A DNA stretch of 50,988 bases from Aquitalea magnusonii (GCF_003202035.1 NZ_QJKC01000022.1:1-50988), one strand, 5' to 3'. Counted from the stretch's first letter, positions 43,095-50,988 are shown. A program made the numbers and translations. Notes: a model not told the origin generated them from the sequence alone.

Positions 43095-45122
43095 ATGTCA
43101 GCCGTCATCACCTTGTTATTACCTGCCACCGGGCGTGGCTGGCGCTATCCGCTGGCGCTGTGCGGCCTGCTGGGCTTGTTGTCGCTACACCTGTGGCTGG
43201 ATGGCGGGCTGCCCCCGGCCGCGCAGTGGGCGCAGCTGTGGCAGGCACCGGTTGATTTCAACGGCCTGCAATTCCACTATGCGGCCTTGCCGCGTGCGGC
43301 CATGGCCCTGCTGGTGGGCGCGGCGCTGGGCTTGTCCGGCAGCGTGTTGCAACAGCTGACCGGCAACCGGCTGGTGTCGCCGATGACGCTGGGCCTGTCG
43401 GCCGGTGCCTGGCTGGGGGTGGTGCTGGCCAGCATCTGCCTGCCCGGCGTGCTGGCGCTGCACCCGGCCTGGCCGGCGCTGGGCGGGGCCATGCTGGCGC
43501 TGGGGCTGGTCTTGCTGCTGGCCGGGCCACAGGGGCTGAACGGCTTGCCGCTGGTGCTGGGCGGCATGGCGGTCAACCTGCTGCTGGGGGCGCTGGCGAC
43601 GGCGCTGGTGCTGCTGCACGACCAGTACGCGCGCAATCTGTTTGTCTGGGGCGCCGGCGATCTGGCACAGATCGACTGGCAGTGGACGCTGTGGCTGCTG
43701 CCCCGGCTCAGCCCGGCCCTGCTCTTGCTATGGCTGGCTCCGCGCCCGCTGTCGCTGCTGCGGCTGGGACTGGCTGCTGCGCGTGGCCGTGGTGTTGCGG
43801 TGAGCAGCATTTTGCTCTTGCTGCTGGCGGCACTGTGGCTGAGTGCGGTGTCAGTGGCAGCGGTGGGGCTGATCGGCTTTATCGGCCTGGTGGCACCCAA
43901 TCTGGCCAGCCTGCTCGGTGCACGCCAGCCACGGGCGCAACTGGCTGCCAGCGCCGTGCTGGGGGCGCTGTGCCTGCTGGGTAGCGACTGTCTGGCGCTG
44001 GCCTTCAGCCAGTGGGCGGGTGACAGCCTGCCCAGCGGAGCGGTGACTGCCTTGCTGGGCGCACCGGCCTTGCTGTGGCTGGCGCGGCGTAATCTGCGGC
44101 CGGCACAGCAAGCGGCTGCACCATCCAGTGTGGTGGCTGGCCAGCGACGCTGGGGCAGGGGAGGCTGGCTGCTGGCGGTGTCCTTGCTAGTACTGCTGAC
44201 CCTGTTGAGTGTTTGCCTGTCACCGATGGCTGATGGCGGGCAACTGCGCTGGGTGCTGGCATGGCCGGAGCCGCTGCTCTGGTCCTTGCGCTGGCCGCGC
44301 AGCCTGGTGGCGCTCAGTGCCGGCGCCGGGCTGGCCTTGGCCGGGGTGCTGTTGCAACGGCTGTTGCGCAATCCGCTGGCCAGTCCCGATCTGCTGGGGC
44401 TGTCGGCTGGTGGCAGCCTGGCGCTGTTGCTGGCCAGCAGCTGGCTGGGCCAGCCCCTGCTGCAGGGCGGGCCTTTGCTGGTACTGGCCGGCAGCTTGCT
44501 GGTGCTGGGGCTGCTGCTGTGGCTGGGCCGTCGCCACGGCTACGCTGCCGGCATGATGGCGCTGAGCGGCATTGCGCTGGCGGCCTTGCTGGATGCGCTG
44601 GTGCAGGTGGTGCTGGCCAAGGGCACGGCGGACAGCTTTGCCGTGCTGGGCTGGCTGGCCGGTTCCAGTTACCGGGTCAGCGGCGCACAGGCGCTATGGC
44701 TGAGCCTGGCGGTGCTGGTGCTGGGCATGACAGCGCTGGCGGCACAACGGGTGCTGGCCTTGCTGGCCACTGGCGATGGCGTGGCACAGGGCCGTGGGCT
44801 GATGCTGGAACGGGTACGGCTGGGCTTGCTGCTGCTGGTGGCCTTGCTGACGGCGGTGGTGACGGCAGTGCTGGGGCCGGTGGCCTTTCTGGGCTTGCTG
44901 GCCCCGCATATCGCCGCGCTGCTGGGCGCACGCCGGCCGGTGGCGCAATTGCTCTTGGCAGCCTTGCTGGGCGCGGCGCTGCTGCTGCTGGCCGACTGGC
45001 TGGGCCGGGTGTTGATCTACCCGCGGCAGTTGCCGCTGGGCATGCTGGCCTCGGTGCTGTGCGGGGGCTATTTCCTGCTGTTGCTGTGCTGGCAACGGCT
45101 ACGCCGCGGAGGCGGGCGATGA
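43095..45122 (+). CDS. Fused FhuB-type ABC permease (two BtuC-like halves)
   Basis: A 675-residue protein about twice the length of a single FecCD permease, with about 20 membrane helices. The two halves start near residues 10 and 350 and each carries the FecCD signature: LPRAAMALLVGAALGLSGSV LQQLTGN in the first and WPRSLVALSAGAGLALAGVL LQRLLRN in the second; likewise LIGFIGLVAPNLASLLGARQ and FLGLLAPHIAALLGARRP. The fusion as in E. coli FhuB suggests a hydroxamate importer. It starts one base after the ATPase stop codon. Confidence 0.93.
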   Translation: MSAVITLLLPATGRGWRYPLALCGLLGLLSLHLWLDGGLPPAAQWAQLWQAPVDFNGLQFHYAALPRAAMALLVGAALGLSGSVLQQLTGNRLVSPMTLGLSAGAWLGVVLASICLPGVLALHPAWPALGGAMLALGLVLLLAGPQGLNGLPLVLGGMAVNLLLGALATALVLLHDQYARNLFVWGAGDLAQIDWQWTLWLLPRLSPALLLLWLAPRPLSLLRLGLAAARGRGVAVSSILLLLLAALWLSAVSVAAVGLIGFIGLVAPNLASLLGARQPRAQLAASAVLGALCLLGSDCLALAFSQWAGDSLPSGAVTALLGAPALLWLARRNLRPAQQAAAPSSVVAGQRRWGRGGWLLAVSLLVLLTLLSVCLSPMADGGQLRWVLAWPEPLLWSLRWPRSLVALSAGAGLALAGVLLQRLLRNPLASPDLLGLSAGGSLALLLASSWLGQPLLQGGPLLVLAGSLLVLGLLLWLGRRHGYAAGMMALSGIALAALLDALVQVVLAKGTADSFAVLGWLAGSSYRVSGAQALWLSLAVLVLGMTALAAQRVLALLATGDGVAQGRGLMLERVRLGLLLLVALLTAVVTAVLGPVAFLGLLAPHIAALLGARRPVAQLLLAALLGAALLLLADWLGRVLIYPRQLPLGMLASVLCGGYFLLLLCWQRLRRGGGR

Positions 45123-46063
45123 TGTTGCGCATACTGCTTTGTTGCTTTGCCGTCTGGCTGACCGGCGGCTGGCTGCCGGCCATGGCCGCTGGCCTGGATG
45201 AACTGGAGCAGGCCAGCCGCCAGCCGGCGGGCCCGCCGCCGCAACGCATTGTCGCCTTGAGCTGGGAGGCGGCGGAAAACCTGCTGGAACTGGGCCTGAC
45301 TCCACTGGCGGTGGCCGATGCCGACGACTACCGGCAATGGGTGGTACGCCCACGCCTGCCGGCGCAGGTGCCGTCGGCCGGCAGCCGGCTGGAACCCAAT
45401 CTGGAGCTGCTGGCCAGCCTCAAGCCACAGCTGATCATCATCAGCCCCACCTTGCTGCCCATGCGCGCCAGCCTGCAGCGCATTGCCCCGGTATTGAATA
45501 TCGACGCCTATCAGCCGGGGCAGGACCATGCGCAGGCAGCCGAGCGCATCTTGCTGCAGCTGGGGCGGGTGCTGGGGCGGCAGCCGCAGGCGCAGCAGCG
45601 GCTACAGCAGCTGGAGCAGGGCTTTGCCAGCCTGCGCCGCCAGTTGCAGGCGCATGGGGCTGCCGCCTGGCCCACGGTGCAGGTCATCCGCTTTGCCAAC
45701 CCGTCCATGGTGTATGTCTACGGCAGCAATGCCATGCCGGTGCTGGCCTTGCGCCGGCTGGGCCTGCGCACCACCGGCCAGCCGGCGCCCTCGGTATGGG
45801 GAGTCAGCCAGCAGCGCGTGGGCCAGCTGCTGGCGCTGCGCCAGGATATCGTGCTGTATCAGCAGCCGTTTGCCGCCGCGCCGCAGCTGTTTGCCAGCCC
45901 CTTGTGGCAGGGCTTGCCCTTTGTACGGCAGCAGCGCTTTGCCGCGGTGGCGCCGGCCTGGAGCTACGGCGGTGCGGCCTCGCTGCTCTATCTGGCACAG
46001 GGCATGACCACCGCCCTGCTGCAATTGCCCATCGCGGCGGCCAGCAGGCCAGCCTTGCGCTAA
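45119..46063 (+). CDS. FhuD-type periplasmic iron-siderophore binding protein
   Basis: A 314-residue substrate-binding protein with a signal peptide (LLCCFAVWLTGGWLPAMAAG). The mature part contains RIVALSWEAAENLLELGLTP LAVADADDYRQWV and PQLIIISPTL, the conserved FhuD-like half-sites, and a long connecting helix. It delivers the ferric siderophore from the receptor to FhuB. The start overlaps the permease stop (ATGA; GGAGG 7 bases upstream); a second ATG follows directly. It is the last gene of the operon. Confidence 0.9.
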   Translation: MMLRILLCCFAVWLTGGWLPAMAAGLDELEQASRQPAGPPPQRIVALSWEAAENLLELGLTPLAVADADDYRQWVVRPRLPAQVPSAGSRLEPNLELLASLKPQLIIISPTLLPMRASLQRIAPVLNIDAYQPGQDHAQAAERILLQLGRVLGRQPQAQQRLQQLEQGFASLRRQLQAHGAAAWPTVQVIRFANPSMVYVYGSNAMPVLALRRLGLRTTGQPAPSVWGVSQQRVGQLLALRQDIVLYQQPFAAAPQLFASPLWQGLPFVRQQRFAAVAPAWSYGGAASLLYLAQGMTTALLQLPIAAASRPALR

Positions 46064-46077
46064 TGCCATTTGGCAGG

Positions 46078-46119
46078 GCCTGCCCGCAGCCACGCCAGCA
46101 GGGCCCTGCTGCGGCAGGC
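46078..46119 (+). terminator. Large stem-loop at the end of the siderophore operon
   Basis: GCCTGCCCGCAGC and GCTGCGGCAGGC pair with one bulged C, and the loop contains the palindrome AGCAGGGCCCTGCT. It begins 15 bases after the last stop. There is no T-run, so termination efficiency is uncertain. Confidence 0.55.
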
Positions 46120-46139
46120 TGAAAAGCATGAAATCCAGT

Positions 46140-46171
46140 GATTTTTCTGTCTTTTGTGGCGATTTTTCTGT
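46140..46171. repeat. GATTTTTCTGT direct repeat with 21-bp period
   Basis: GATTTTTCTGT occurs at 46140-46150 and again at 46161-46171, with T-rich flanks that also match in part. The period of 21 bases equals two helical turns. It may be a regulator site or a slipped low-complexity tract. Confidence 0.45.
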
Positions 46172-46576
46172 TTTTCACCCGTTGTGCATTTTTCCTGGCA
46201 AAGCCATTTCTTTCAATGACTTGCCTGCCTGTTTGCCGCCAGTGGACGCGTTGCTTTGCTGTTTAAAATATTATTCATTGTGGTGTTTTATTAAACGCGT
46301 GATTAGAATTGCAAGGCCGGCAAGTCTTGGAAAGTTCATTCTATACAAGGATTTGACTGCTTTGGAGATTGTAGTCAATGTCTTGCTGTTTAAAAAAATG
46401 CCATTTTTTTACGAAATGGCAGCATAAACAGTTGTCGTGCAGACCAATGCCGCAAGCATCCCGAAGCGGCCTGCCTGGAGCAGGCCCGCTAGCGGGGCTG
46501 GCTGTGGTCTTGCCGGCAGCAGGCAAGCAGTAATGTGGGTCACTTTCACCGCGACAAAAACAAAAAATGCAATTTG

Positions 46577-46605
46577 CCGGCGGACCTGCCCACGCGGGCC
46601 GCCGG
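46577..46605 (+). promoter_or_regulatory. Hairpin just upstream of the gabP ribosome binding site
   Basis: CCGGCGG (46577-46583) and CCGCCGG (46599-46605) can pair around a 15-base loop. The GGGAG ribosome binding site begins only four bases later. It could influence translation initiation if transcribed. Confidence 0.35.
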
Positions 46606-46621
46606 TTTGGGAGATTCTTTC

Positions 46622-48022
46622 ATGAGTGCTTCATCTCAAGGTTTGAGCCACGGGCTCAAGCAGCGTCACGTCACCATGCTGTCCATTGCCGGTGTCATCG
46701 GTGCCGGTTTGTTTGTCGGCTCCGGCCACGCCATTGCCGAGGCCGGCCCTGCCGTGCTGATCGCCTATGCCATGGCCGGGCTGCTGGTGGTGCTGGTCAT
46801 GCGCATGCTGGGCGAAATGGCGGTGGCCGCGCCGGATACCGGCTCGTTTTCCACCTATGCCGACCGTGCCATCGGCCACTGGGCCGGCTACATCATCGGC
46901 TGGCTGTACTGGTGGTTCTGGGTACTGGTGATTCCGCTGGAAGCCAATGCCGCCGCCACCATCCTGCATGCCTGGTTTGCCGGTGTGCCGATGTGGGCCT
47001 TTGCCCTGGGCATTACCGTCTTGCTGACCATCACCAACCTGTTCAGCGTGAAGAACTACGGCGAGTTCGAGTTCTGGTTCGCGCTGGTGAAGGTGGTGGC
47101 AATCGTCGCCTTCCTGGCGGTGGCCGGCGCTGCCATGCTGGGCCTGATTCCGGGCAGCCAGGTCAGTGGCACCGCACGGCTGTTTGATCACGGCGGCTTC
47201 ATGCCCAATGGCTTTGGCGCCGTGCTGGGTGCCATGCTGACCACCATGTTTACCTTTCTGGGGACAGAGATCGTCACCATCGCCGCGGCCGAATCGGACA
47301 ACCCGCAGCAGCAGATCACCAAGGCCACCAATTCGGTGGTATGGCGGATCAGCCTGTTCTACCTGGGCTCCATCTTCGTGGTGACCGCACTGGTGGCCTG
47401 GAACGATCCGCAACTGGCCGCCCTGGGTTCCTACCAGCGTACCTTGCAGCTGATCGGCATTCCCAATGCCAAGGCCATTGTCGATGTGGTGGTGCTGGTG
47501 TCGGTGGCCAGCTGCCTGAACTCGGCGCTGTATACCGCCTCGCGCATGCTGTATTCGCTGTCCAGCCGTGGCGATGCCCTGAAGATGTTTGGCGATATCG
47601 CAGCCAACGGCACGCCGCAAAAGGCGGTGCTCGGCTCCATGGTGGTGGGCTTCATCACCGTGATCGCCAACTACCTGGTTCCCAAGGAAGTGTTCGACAT
47701 CCTGCTGGCCACTTCCGGCACCATCGCCCTGCTGGTGTACCTGGTGATTGCCATTTCCCAGCTGCGCATGCGCCAGCGCATGGAGGCCAATGGCGAAACG
47801 CCGGCCTTCCGCATGTGGATGTTCCCGACACTGACCTGGATGGTCATCGTGTTCATCTGCGCCGTGGTGGTGCTGATGGCCATCCGTCCCGAGCACCAGG
47901 TCGAAGTGATCAGCACCGGTGCGCTGGCCGTGGCATTGCTGGCGGTGGGCTGGATTCGCTCGCGTCTGTACGGCACGCCGTGGATGGAGTCACGCCCGGC
48001 CAAGGTGGCCACGCAGTCCTGA
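46622..48022 (+). CDS. gabP: GabP-like 4-aminobutyrate/amino acid permease
   Basis: A 466-residue APC-superfamily transporter with 12 membrane helices. It follows E. coli GabP closely along its length, for example LKQRHVTMLSIAGVIGAGLF, AEMAVAAPDTGSFSTYADRA-like, IGWLYWWFWVLVIPLEANAA, SVKNYGEFEFWFALVKVVAI and SCLNSALYTASRMLYSLSSR. It imports GABA or related omega-amino acids with protons. GGGAGATTC precedes the ATG; the 29-codon upstream extension is rejected. It is monocistronic and ends at a strong terminator. Confidence 0.9.
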   Translation: MSASSQGLSHGLKQRHVTMLSIAGVIGAGLFVGSGHAIAEAGPAVLIAYAMAGLLVVLVMRMLGEMAVAAPDTGSFSTYADRAIGHWAGYIIGWLYWWFWVLVIPLEANAAATILHAWFAGVPMWAFALGITVLLTITNLFSVKNYGEFEFWFALVKVVAIVAFLAVAGAAMLGLIPGSQVSGTARLFDHGGFMPNGFGAVLGAMLTTMFTFLGTEIVTIAAAESDNPQQQITKATNSVVWRISLFYLGSIFVVTALVAWNDPQLAALGSYQRTLQLIGIPNAKAIVDVVVLVSVASCLNSALYTASRMLYSLSSRGDALKMFGDIAANGTPQKAVLGSMVVGFITVIANYLVPKEVFDILLATSGTIALLVYLVIAISQLRMRQRMEANGETPAFRMWMFPTLTWMVIVFICAVVVLMAIRPEHQVEVISTGALAVALLAVGWIRSRLYGTPWMESRPAKVATQS

Positions 48023-48075
48023 GCGGCGCTGAATATCCGTTTTTGCTTTTCCTGACGACCCTTAGCATCACTTAC

Positions 48076-48098
48076 GCCCCCGCAAGGGGGCTTTTTTT
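48076..48098 (+). terminator. Rho-independent terminator of gabP
   Basis: GCCCCC-GCAA-GGGGGC followed by seven T residues. It is a textbook intrinsic terminator 54 bases after the stop. Confidence 0.92.
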
Positions 48099-48125
48099 AT
48101 TGGCGCGGCAGGGCAGGCTGTACTT

Positions 48126-48157
48126 TCGCTTACACAAGGCACACGATCGCTTACACA
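48126..48157 (+). promoter_or_regulatory. Direct repeat TCGCTTACACA, 21-bp period (probable response-regulator site)
   Basis: Two identical 11-base copies start at 48126 and 48147. A 21-base period places them on the same DNA face. TAAAAT/TATAAA -10-like hexamers lie 19-24 bases after the second copy and no good -35 is visible, as in activator-dependent promoters bound by OmpR/PhoB-type regulators (inference). Confidence 0.5.
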
Positions 48158-48511
48158 CGTTGGCGGGCAACAAGGCTAAAATATAAACAGTTACTTGCTA
48201 TTATTTAAAATAATGGCAGCCAAATAAGTCTGGTGAACTTGTGCCGCCTGGTTCTGCCCTATGCGGTGCTTGGCGCGCCCCGCAAGCTGAGCATGGCCTG
48301 CTGCTCACCGCCTTGCTGCTGTTTGTGTCGGCGTGCCTTGCCGCCGGGACGCGATGCCCTGTGTCAGCCGGGCGGATTGCAGCGGCCCGCCCGGCTGGTG
48401 GCACTGGCTAAGTATCACCATGAAGGCCGTCACCGTGCGCCGCTTGCGCTCGGCACGGTCGGTATCTGTATCGGGCATGCAGCATGCTCATCCCGTAACG
48501 AGGAGTCTACG

Positions 48512-49177
48512 ATGAAAAAACAAATCACTTCGCTGTTGGTCGTCACGATGGCGGTGGCCAGCCTGAGCGGTTGCGCCAATATGAATGAAACCCAGCAAAC
48601 CACCGGCACCGGTGCCGCGGTGGGGGCAGGTGTTGGTGCCTTGCTGGGCGCGCTGACTGCCGGTGGCCATACCGGCCGCAGCGCAGTGACCGGCGCGGCA
48701 GTGGGCGCGGCCTTGGGGGCTGGCGGTGGTTATCTGTGGTCGCAGCATATGCAAAAGCAGAAAGAGGCCATGGAAAAAGCCTCGCAAGGCACTGGTGTGA
48801 GCGTGAGCCAGACGGCCGACAACCAGCTCAAGCTGAATATTCCGAGCGATGTGTCGTTTGATTCCGGCCGTTACGATATCAAGCCCAATCTGCGCCCGGT
48901 ACTGGATCGCTTCGCCACTACCTTGCAGCAGAATCCGGTCACCACCGTGCGCATCGTCGGCCATACCGACAATACCGGCAGCGATGCCATCAATAATCCG
49001 CTGTCGGTCAACCGCGCCAGCGCCACCCGCGACTATCTGGTCAACCGTGGCGTAGCGGCCAACCGTATCAGCATCGACGGCATGGGCTCGCGTCAGCCGG
49101 TGGCCGACAACAGCACCGTGGCCGGTCGCGCTGCCAACCGTCGCGTGGAAATCTTTGTCGGCGAAGCCGGCAAGTAA
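48512..49177 (+). CDS. OmpA-domain outer-membrane lipoprotein with glycine zipper
   Basis: A 221-residue lipoprotein. The signal peptide ends in the lipobox LSGC (about C20). Residues about 33-80 form a glycine-zipper segment (GAAVGAGVGALLGALTAGG, TGAAVGAALGAGGGYLW) that may insert in a membrane. Residues about 105-215 are the OmpA peptidoglycan-binding domain (VSFDSGRYDIKPNLRPVLDR, IVGHTDNTGSDAINNPLSVN RASA, RAANRRVEIFV). It resembles YiaD/YfiB-type proteins that link outer membrane and peptidoglycan. AGGAG lies 7 bases before the ATG. Confidence 0.92.
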   Translation: MKKQITSLLVVTMAVASLSGCANMNETQQTTGTGAAVGAGVGALLGALTAGGHTGRSAVTGAAVGAALGAGGGYLWSQHMQKQKEAMEKASQGTGVSVSQTADNQLKLNIPSDVSFDSGRYDIKPNLRPVLDRFATTLQQNPVTTVRIVGHTDNTGSDAINNPLSVNRASATRDYLVNRGVAANRISIDGMGSRQPVADNSTVAGRAANRRVEIFVGEAGK

Positions 49178-49299
49178 GCCCCTTGTCGCGCTCCGGCGTG
49201 GCCGGACAACAGCAAAAAGCCCGCTTGTGCGGTAATGCAGTTCACTTAACGGATCGAACCTGTTTGGTCGGGTAACGGGGCGGCAGCTTTTTCACAACG

Positions 49300-49319
49300 C
49301 GGGGGCATTCACGCCCCCG
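49300..49319 (+). terminator. Hairpin downstream of the OmpA-like gene
   Basis: CGGGGGC and GCCCCCG pair around ATTCAC, extended by AACG/CGTT. It lies about 120 bases after the stop and is followed by GTCGTTGCTTT. It may terminate the OmpA-like transcript or mark the border with the acquired segment. Confidence 0.5.
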
Positions 49320-49354
49320 TCGTTGCTTTGGAAGCAGCAGTGCACCCAGGCACT

Positions 49355-49669
49355 CTAAGCGCGCTGGCAATGTTCCAGGACTACTGATCGCCAGCCAGCC
49401 AACTCGTAGCGTAAATAATGCAGCGCTGTCGTAAAACTAAGATCGGCTGGTACGACACCGACTTCCCGTACCACCTCGGCCATCTCCAGCCGGACTGGGT
49501 TGTAGGATAGTAGCGCGCCCCAAACCTCCTGCCGGACAGTTCTTGCTGAGTACGGAGTGATTCCACACGGAGTCTTCAAATGGCCAGGCCGACCAACCAG
49601 CGGAACAGCAGGTTGTAGGAAATCTGTTCGAACAGCAGCCACTCGCTGCTCTTGAGTGTCTGTCAGCAT
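49355..49669 (-). pseudogene. IS4-family transposase C-terminal remnant
   Basis: A 104-residue frame. Residues about 42-95 (RTVRQEVWGALLSYNPVRLE MAEVVREVG; PADLSFTTALHYL) resemble the C-terminal end of IS4-type transposases, where the usual text is V-x-Q-E-x-W-G-x-L-L-A-Y-N-x-x-R. The preceding 40 residues match poorly, and the DDE catalytic core is absent. No terminal inverted repeats were identified. It is a decayed fragment, lying between the OmpA-like gene and an AT-richer segment. Confidence 0.65.
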
Positions 49670-49713
49670 CGTCGTTGATCGTTGTTTGATGCGGCCAGTA
49701 TTTCAACAGCCTG

Positions 49714-50955
49714 TTAGCACTTAAGGTACTCTCTGATGAAGGCTTGAAGGCATTCGGTGCCGTTTGGCTTCATCAAATGACCGACATTAAATCTGAACCA
49801 GTCTGCAGTCTTTCCATTCAGTAAAAACACATCTCCTGGTGCTAATAAAATATTTGCAGCCGCTGCTTTCTCAGAAAAGTGGGAGGCTGAGTCAATTTTC
49901 GGATGACGAGCACAAACAAAGAACCCACCGCCCGGAGAGGAAATGTCGGTAAAACCTAATTCCGATAATTTATTACGAGCAACCTCGCGTACAATAAAAA
50001 GCCGTTCTCTCATGCGTGTAATATGCTTTCTGTAGTTTCCGCTAGTCAAAAAGGCATATACTGCCATTTCGGAAAATGAAGGGCATCCAATCACACCATT
50101 CAGTTTAATAGTATTAATTTTATTAGTGATATCGATGTTTGCCGCAACATAGCCTATACGGATTGATGCCGAAACTGATTTTGAGAAGCTACCAATCAGC
50201 ACTACTCGATTCAATTGATCCAAGGAAGCAATGCGTGTCCGATACAGATCATCAAAATCGCCATATACGTCGTCTTCTACAACGTAGATATCATGGTTTT
50301 TAGCCAGACTCAGGATCTCATGTGCGGTCGCAGGGTCAGTACATCCACCAGTCGGGTTGTGGAAAATAGATTGTGTAAAGAATGCTTTAGGCTTGTAATC
50401 ATTGAGCAATTTGCGCAATGTCTCTAAACAAGGCCCTGTATCCATCCTTGGTACCCCTATTGCATGTACGCCATAACCAGTTAAAGCAGAGTACAGATTG
50501 TAGTAGCCAGGTTCATCTACAAGAACATAATCCCCTGGCCGGACTAGCGCCCGCATGACTAGTTCCAGTCCATGACTTGCACCAATAGTTAAGCAAATCT
50601 GATCGGCGGTTGTACCAACCTTAAGGCCCATCAGCATTTCGGCTATGCGTACACGTAATGGGGCATACCCCTGTGAGTCACCATAGTTGGAAATCGACAA
50701 TCTCTGGTCGCGTAGCAAACTACGAATTGCCATACGAAGATCTGGATCAGGATACCACTCATCAGGCAGTAAGCCTGTTCCCAAGTTAATTCTCCACTGT
50801 TTAGCCATCTGTTGGCGCATGAGCCACTCACCATTTATACGGATATGCTCTTTATGGCCTGGATTTAAGTGCAACTTTTTCTGGCCCTTAGCCGGCGGTT
50901 TCAAGAGCCAAGTGCAACGGTGGTTGGAATCCTGATATCCAGATTGAAGCAACAT
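49714..50955 (-). CDS. MocR-type PLP aminotransferase domain lacking the DNA-binding half
   Basis: A 413-residue protein; residues about 55-413 are a fold-type I aminotransferase with INLGTGLLPDEWYPDPDLR, YGDSQGYAPLRVRIAEML, N200 (HNPTGG), D229/Y231 (VVEDDVYGDF), the PLP lysine K259 (GSFSKS), R266 (SIRIGY) and WFRFNVG near the end. This is the C-terminal half of MocR regulators (GabR/PdxR), but the winged helix-turn-helix is missing: the first 55 residues match nothing, and an in-frame stop lies at 50980-50982. It may be a free-standing aminotransferase or a truncated regulator. Base composition is clearly AT-richer than the rest of the window, indicating transfer. The true start is uncertain (ATG 50955 or the ATG at codon 46). 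Confidence 0.75.
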   Translation of the reverse strand: MLLQSGYQDSNHRCTWLLKPPAKGQKKLHLNPGHKEHIRINGEWLMRQQMAKQWRINLGTGLLPDEWYPDPDLRMAIRSLLRDQRLSISNYGDSQGYAPLRVRIAEMLMGLKVGTTADQICLTIGASHGLELVMRALVRPGDYVLVDEPGYYNLYSALTGYGVHAIGVPRMDTGPCLETLRKLLNDYKPKAFFTQSIFHNPTGGCTDPATAHEILSLAKNHDIYVVEDDVYGDFDDLYRTRIASLDQLNRVVLIGSFSKSVSASIRIGYVAANIDITNKINTIKLNGVIGCPSFSEMAVYAFLTSGNYRKHITRMRERLFIVREVARNKLSELGFTDISSPGGGFFVCARHPKIDSASHFSEKAAAANILLAPGDVFLLNGKTADWFRFNVGHLMKPNGTECLQAFIREYLKC

Positions 50956-50988
50956 TCCCAGAATGCTTCGCTGGGCTTCTTAAACCCT

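Larger units (their letters stand above)
46064..46621. other. 558-base AT-rich intergenic region before gabP
   Basis: After the operon-end stem-loop there is a T-rich, low-complexity stretch with an 11-bp direct repeat (46140 and 46161), then TTGACT/AGTCAA (46353-46378), a GCCATTT/AAATGGC hairpin near 46400-46425 and a hairpin close to the gabP ribosome binding site. A 99-codon frame (46128-46427) has no ribosome binding site and no recognisable family; I do not call it. Confidence 0.6.
48023..48511. other. 489-base region between gabP and the OmpA-like gene
   Basis: It contains the gabP terminator, two 11-bp direct repeats (48126-48157), AT-rich -10-like sequences (TAAAAT 48177, TATAAA 48182) and the palindrome ATTATTTAAAATAAT (48200-48214). 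The OmpA frame stays open back to 48233 but that part lacks coding character. If transcription starts near 48195, the leader is about 310 bases long. Confidence 0.6.

Noticed and set aside
46128-46427. 99-codon AT-rich plus-strand frame between fhuD-like and gabP genes
   Set aside because: No ribosome binding site, low-complexity composition and no family resemblance. A small protein cannot be fully excluded.
48233-48511. In-frame N-terminal extension of the OmpA-like lipoprotein
   Set aside because: The ATG at 48512 has a strong AGGAG and begins a proper lipoprotein signal peptide; the extension would destroy it.

Overview
The window is high-GC bacterial DNA with dense coding, many overlapping ATGA/GTGA junctions and Gram-negative envelope genes (TonB receptors, an outer-membrane efflux factor, lipoproteins). 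Protein content and style suggest a betaproteobacterium of the Neisseriales (Chromobacterium/Aquitalea/Vogesella-like). That placement is inference from general resemblance, not from a marker gene. No rRNA, tRNA or CRISPR array was seen.

Layout. 1-4148 (minus): the start of a PqiA-like protein, a DUF4239 membrane protein, an EAL protein with a decayed GGDEF domain, and an Aer-like PAS chemoreceptor. 4195-9101: an EmrB-EmrA-outer membrane factor pump with a divergent TetR regulator; a consensus promoter between them is bracketed by two copies of a putative operator. 9187-13387: ohr with an 11-bp inverted repeat upstream, a 105-bp structured dispersed repeat, a malic enzyme (MaeB type) and a divergent LysR regulator.

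13411-22874 is a ten-gene minus-strand run that looks like one light/photo-oxidative stress and membrane-lipid unit: amine oxidoreductase, DUF1365, cyclopropane-synthase-like methyltransferase, SDR, NTF2-like protein, DUF2256, an Fe-S (6-4)-photolyase-type protein, lipocalin, a TIGR02450 protein and a second photolyase/cryptochrome. A TetR gene diverges from it.

22953-33980 holds a PepSY membrane protein, a TonB-dependent receptor, divergent tonB-exbB-exbD, an iron-containing alcohol dehydrogenase and a 1100-residue CHASE3-PAS-PAS-GAF-GGDEF-EAL protein. A second, diverged copy of the structured repeat lies between the receptor and tonB.

34053-46063 is a complete NRPS-independent siderophore locus with a Fur box: receptor on one strand; on the other N-monooxygenase, MFS exporter, acyltransferase, a single IucA/IucC synthetase, FhuF-type reductase, and FhuC-, FhuB- (fused) and FhuD-like importer parts. 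The single synthetase suggests a symmetric dihydroxamate of the alcaligin/putrebactin/bisucaberin kind. Two mini-ORFs with good ribosome binding sites lie between the Fur box and the first enzyme.

46622-49177: a GabP-like permease and an OmpA-domain lipoprotein with unusual direct repeats upstream. The right end (about 49350-50988) is AT-richer and looks acquired: a decayed IS4-type transposase and a MocR-type aminotransferase domain that lacks its DNA-binding half.
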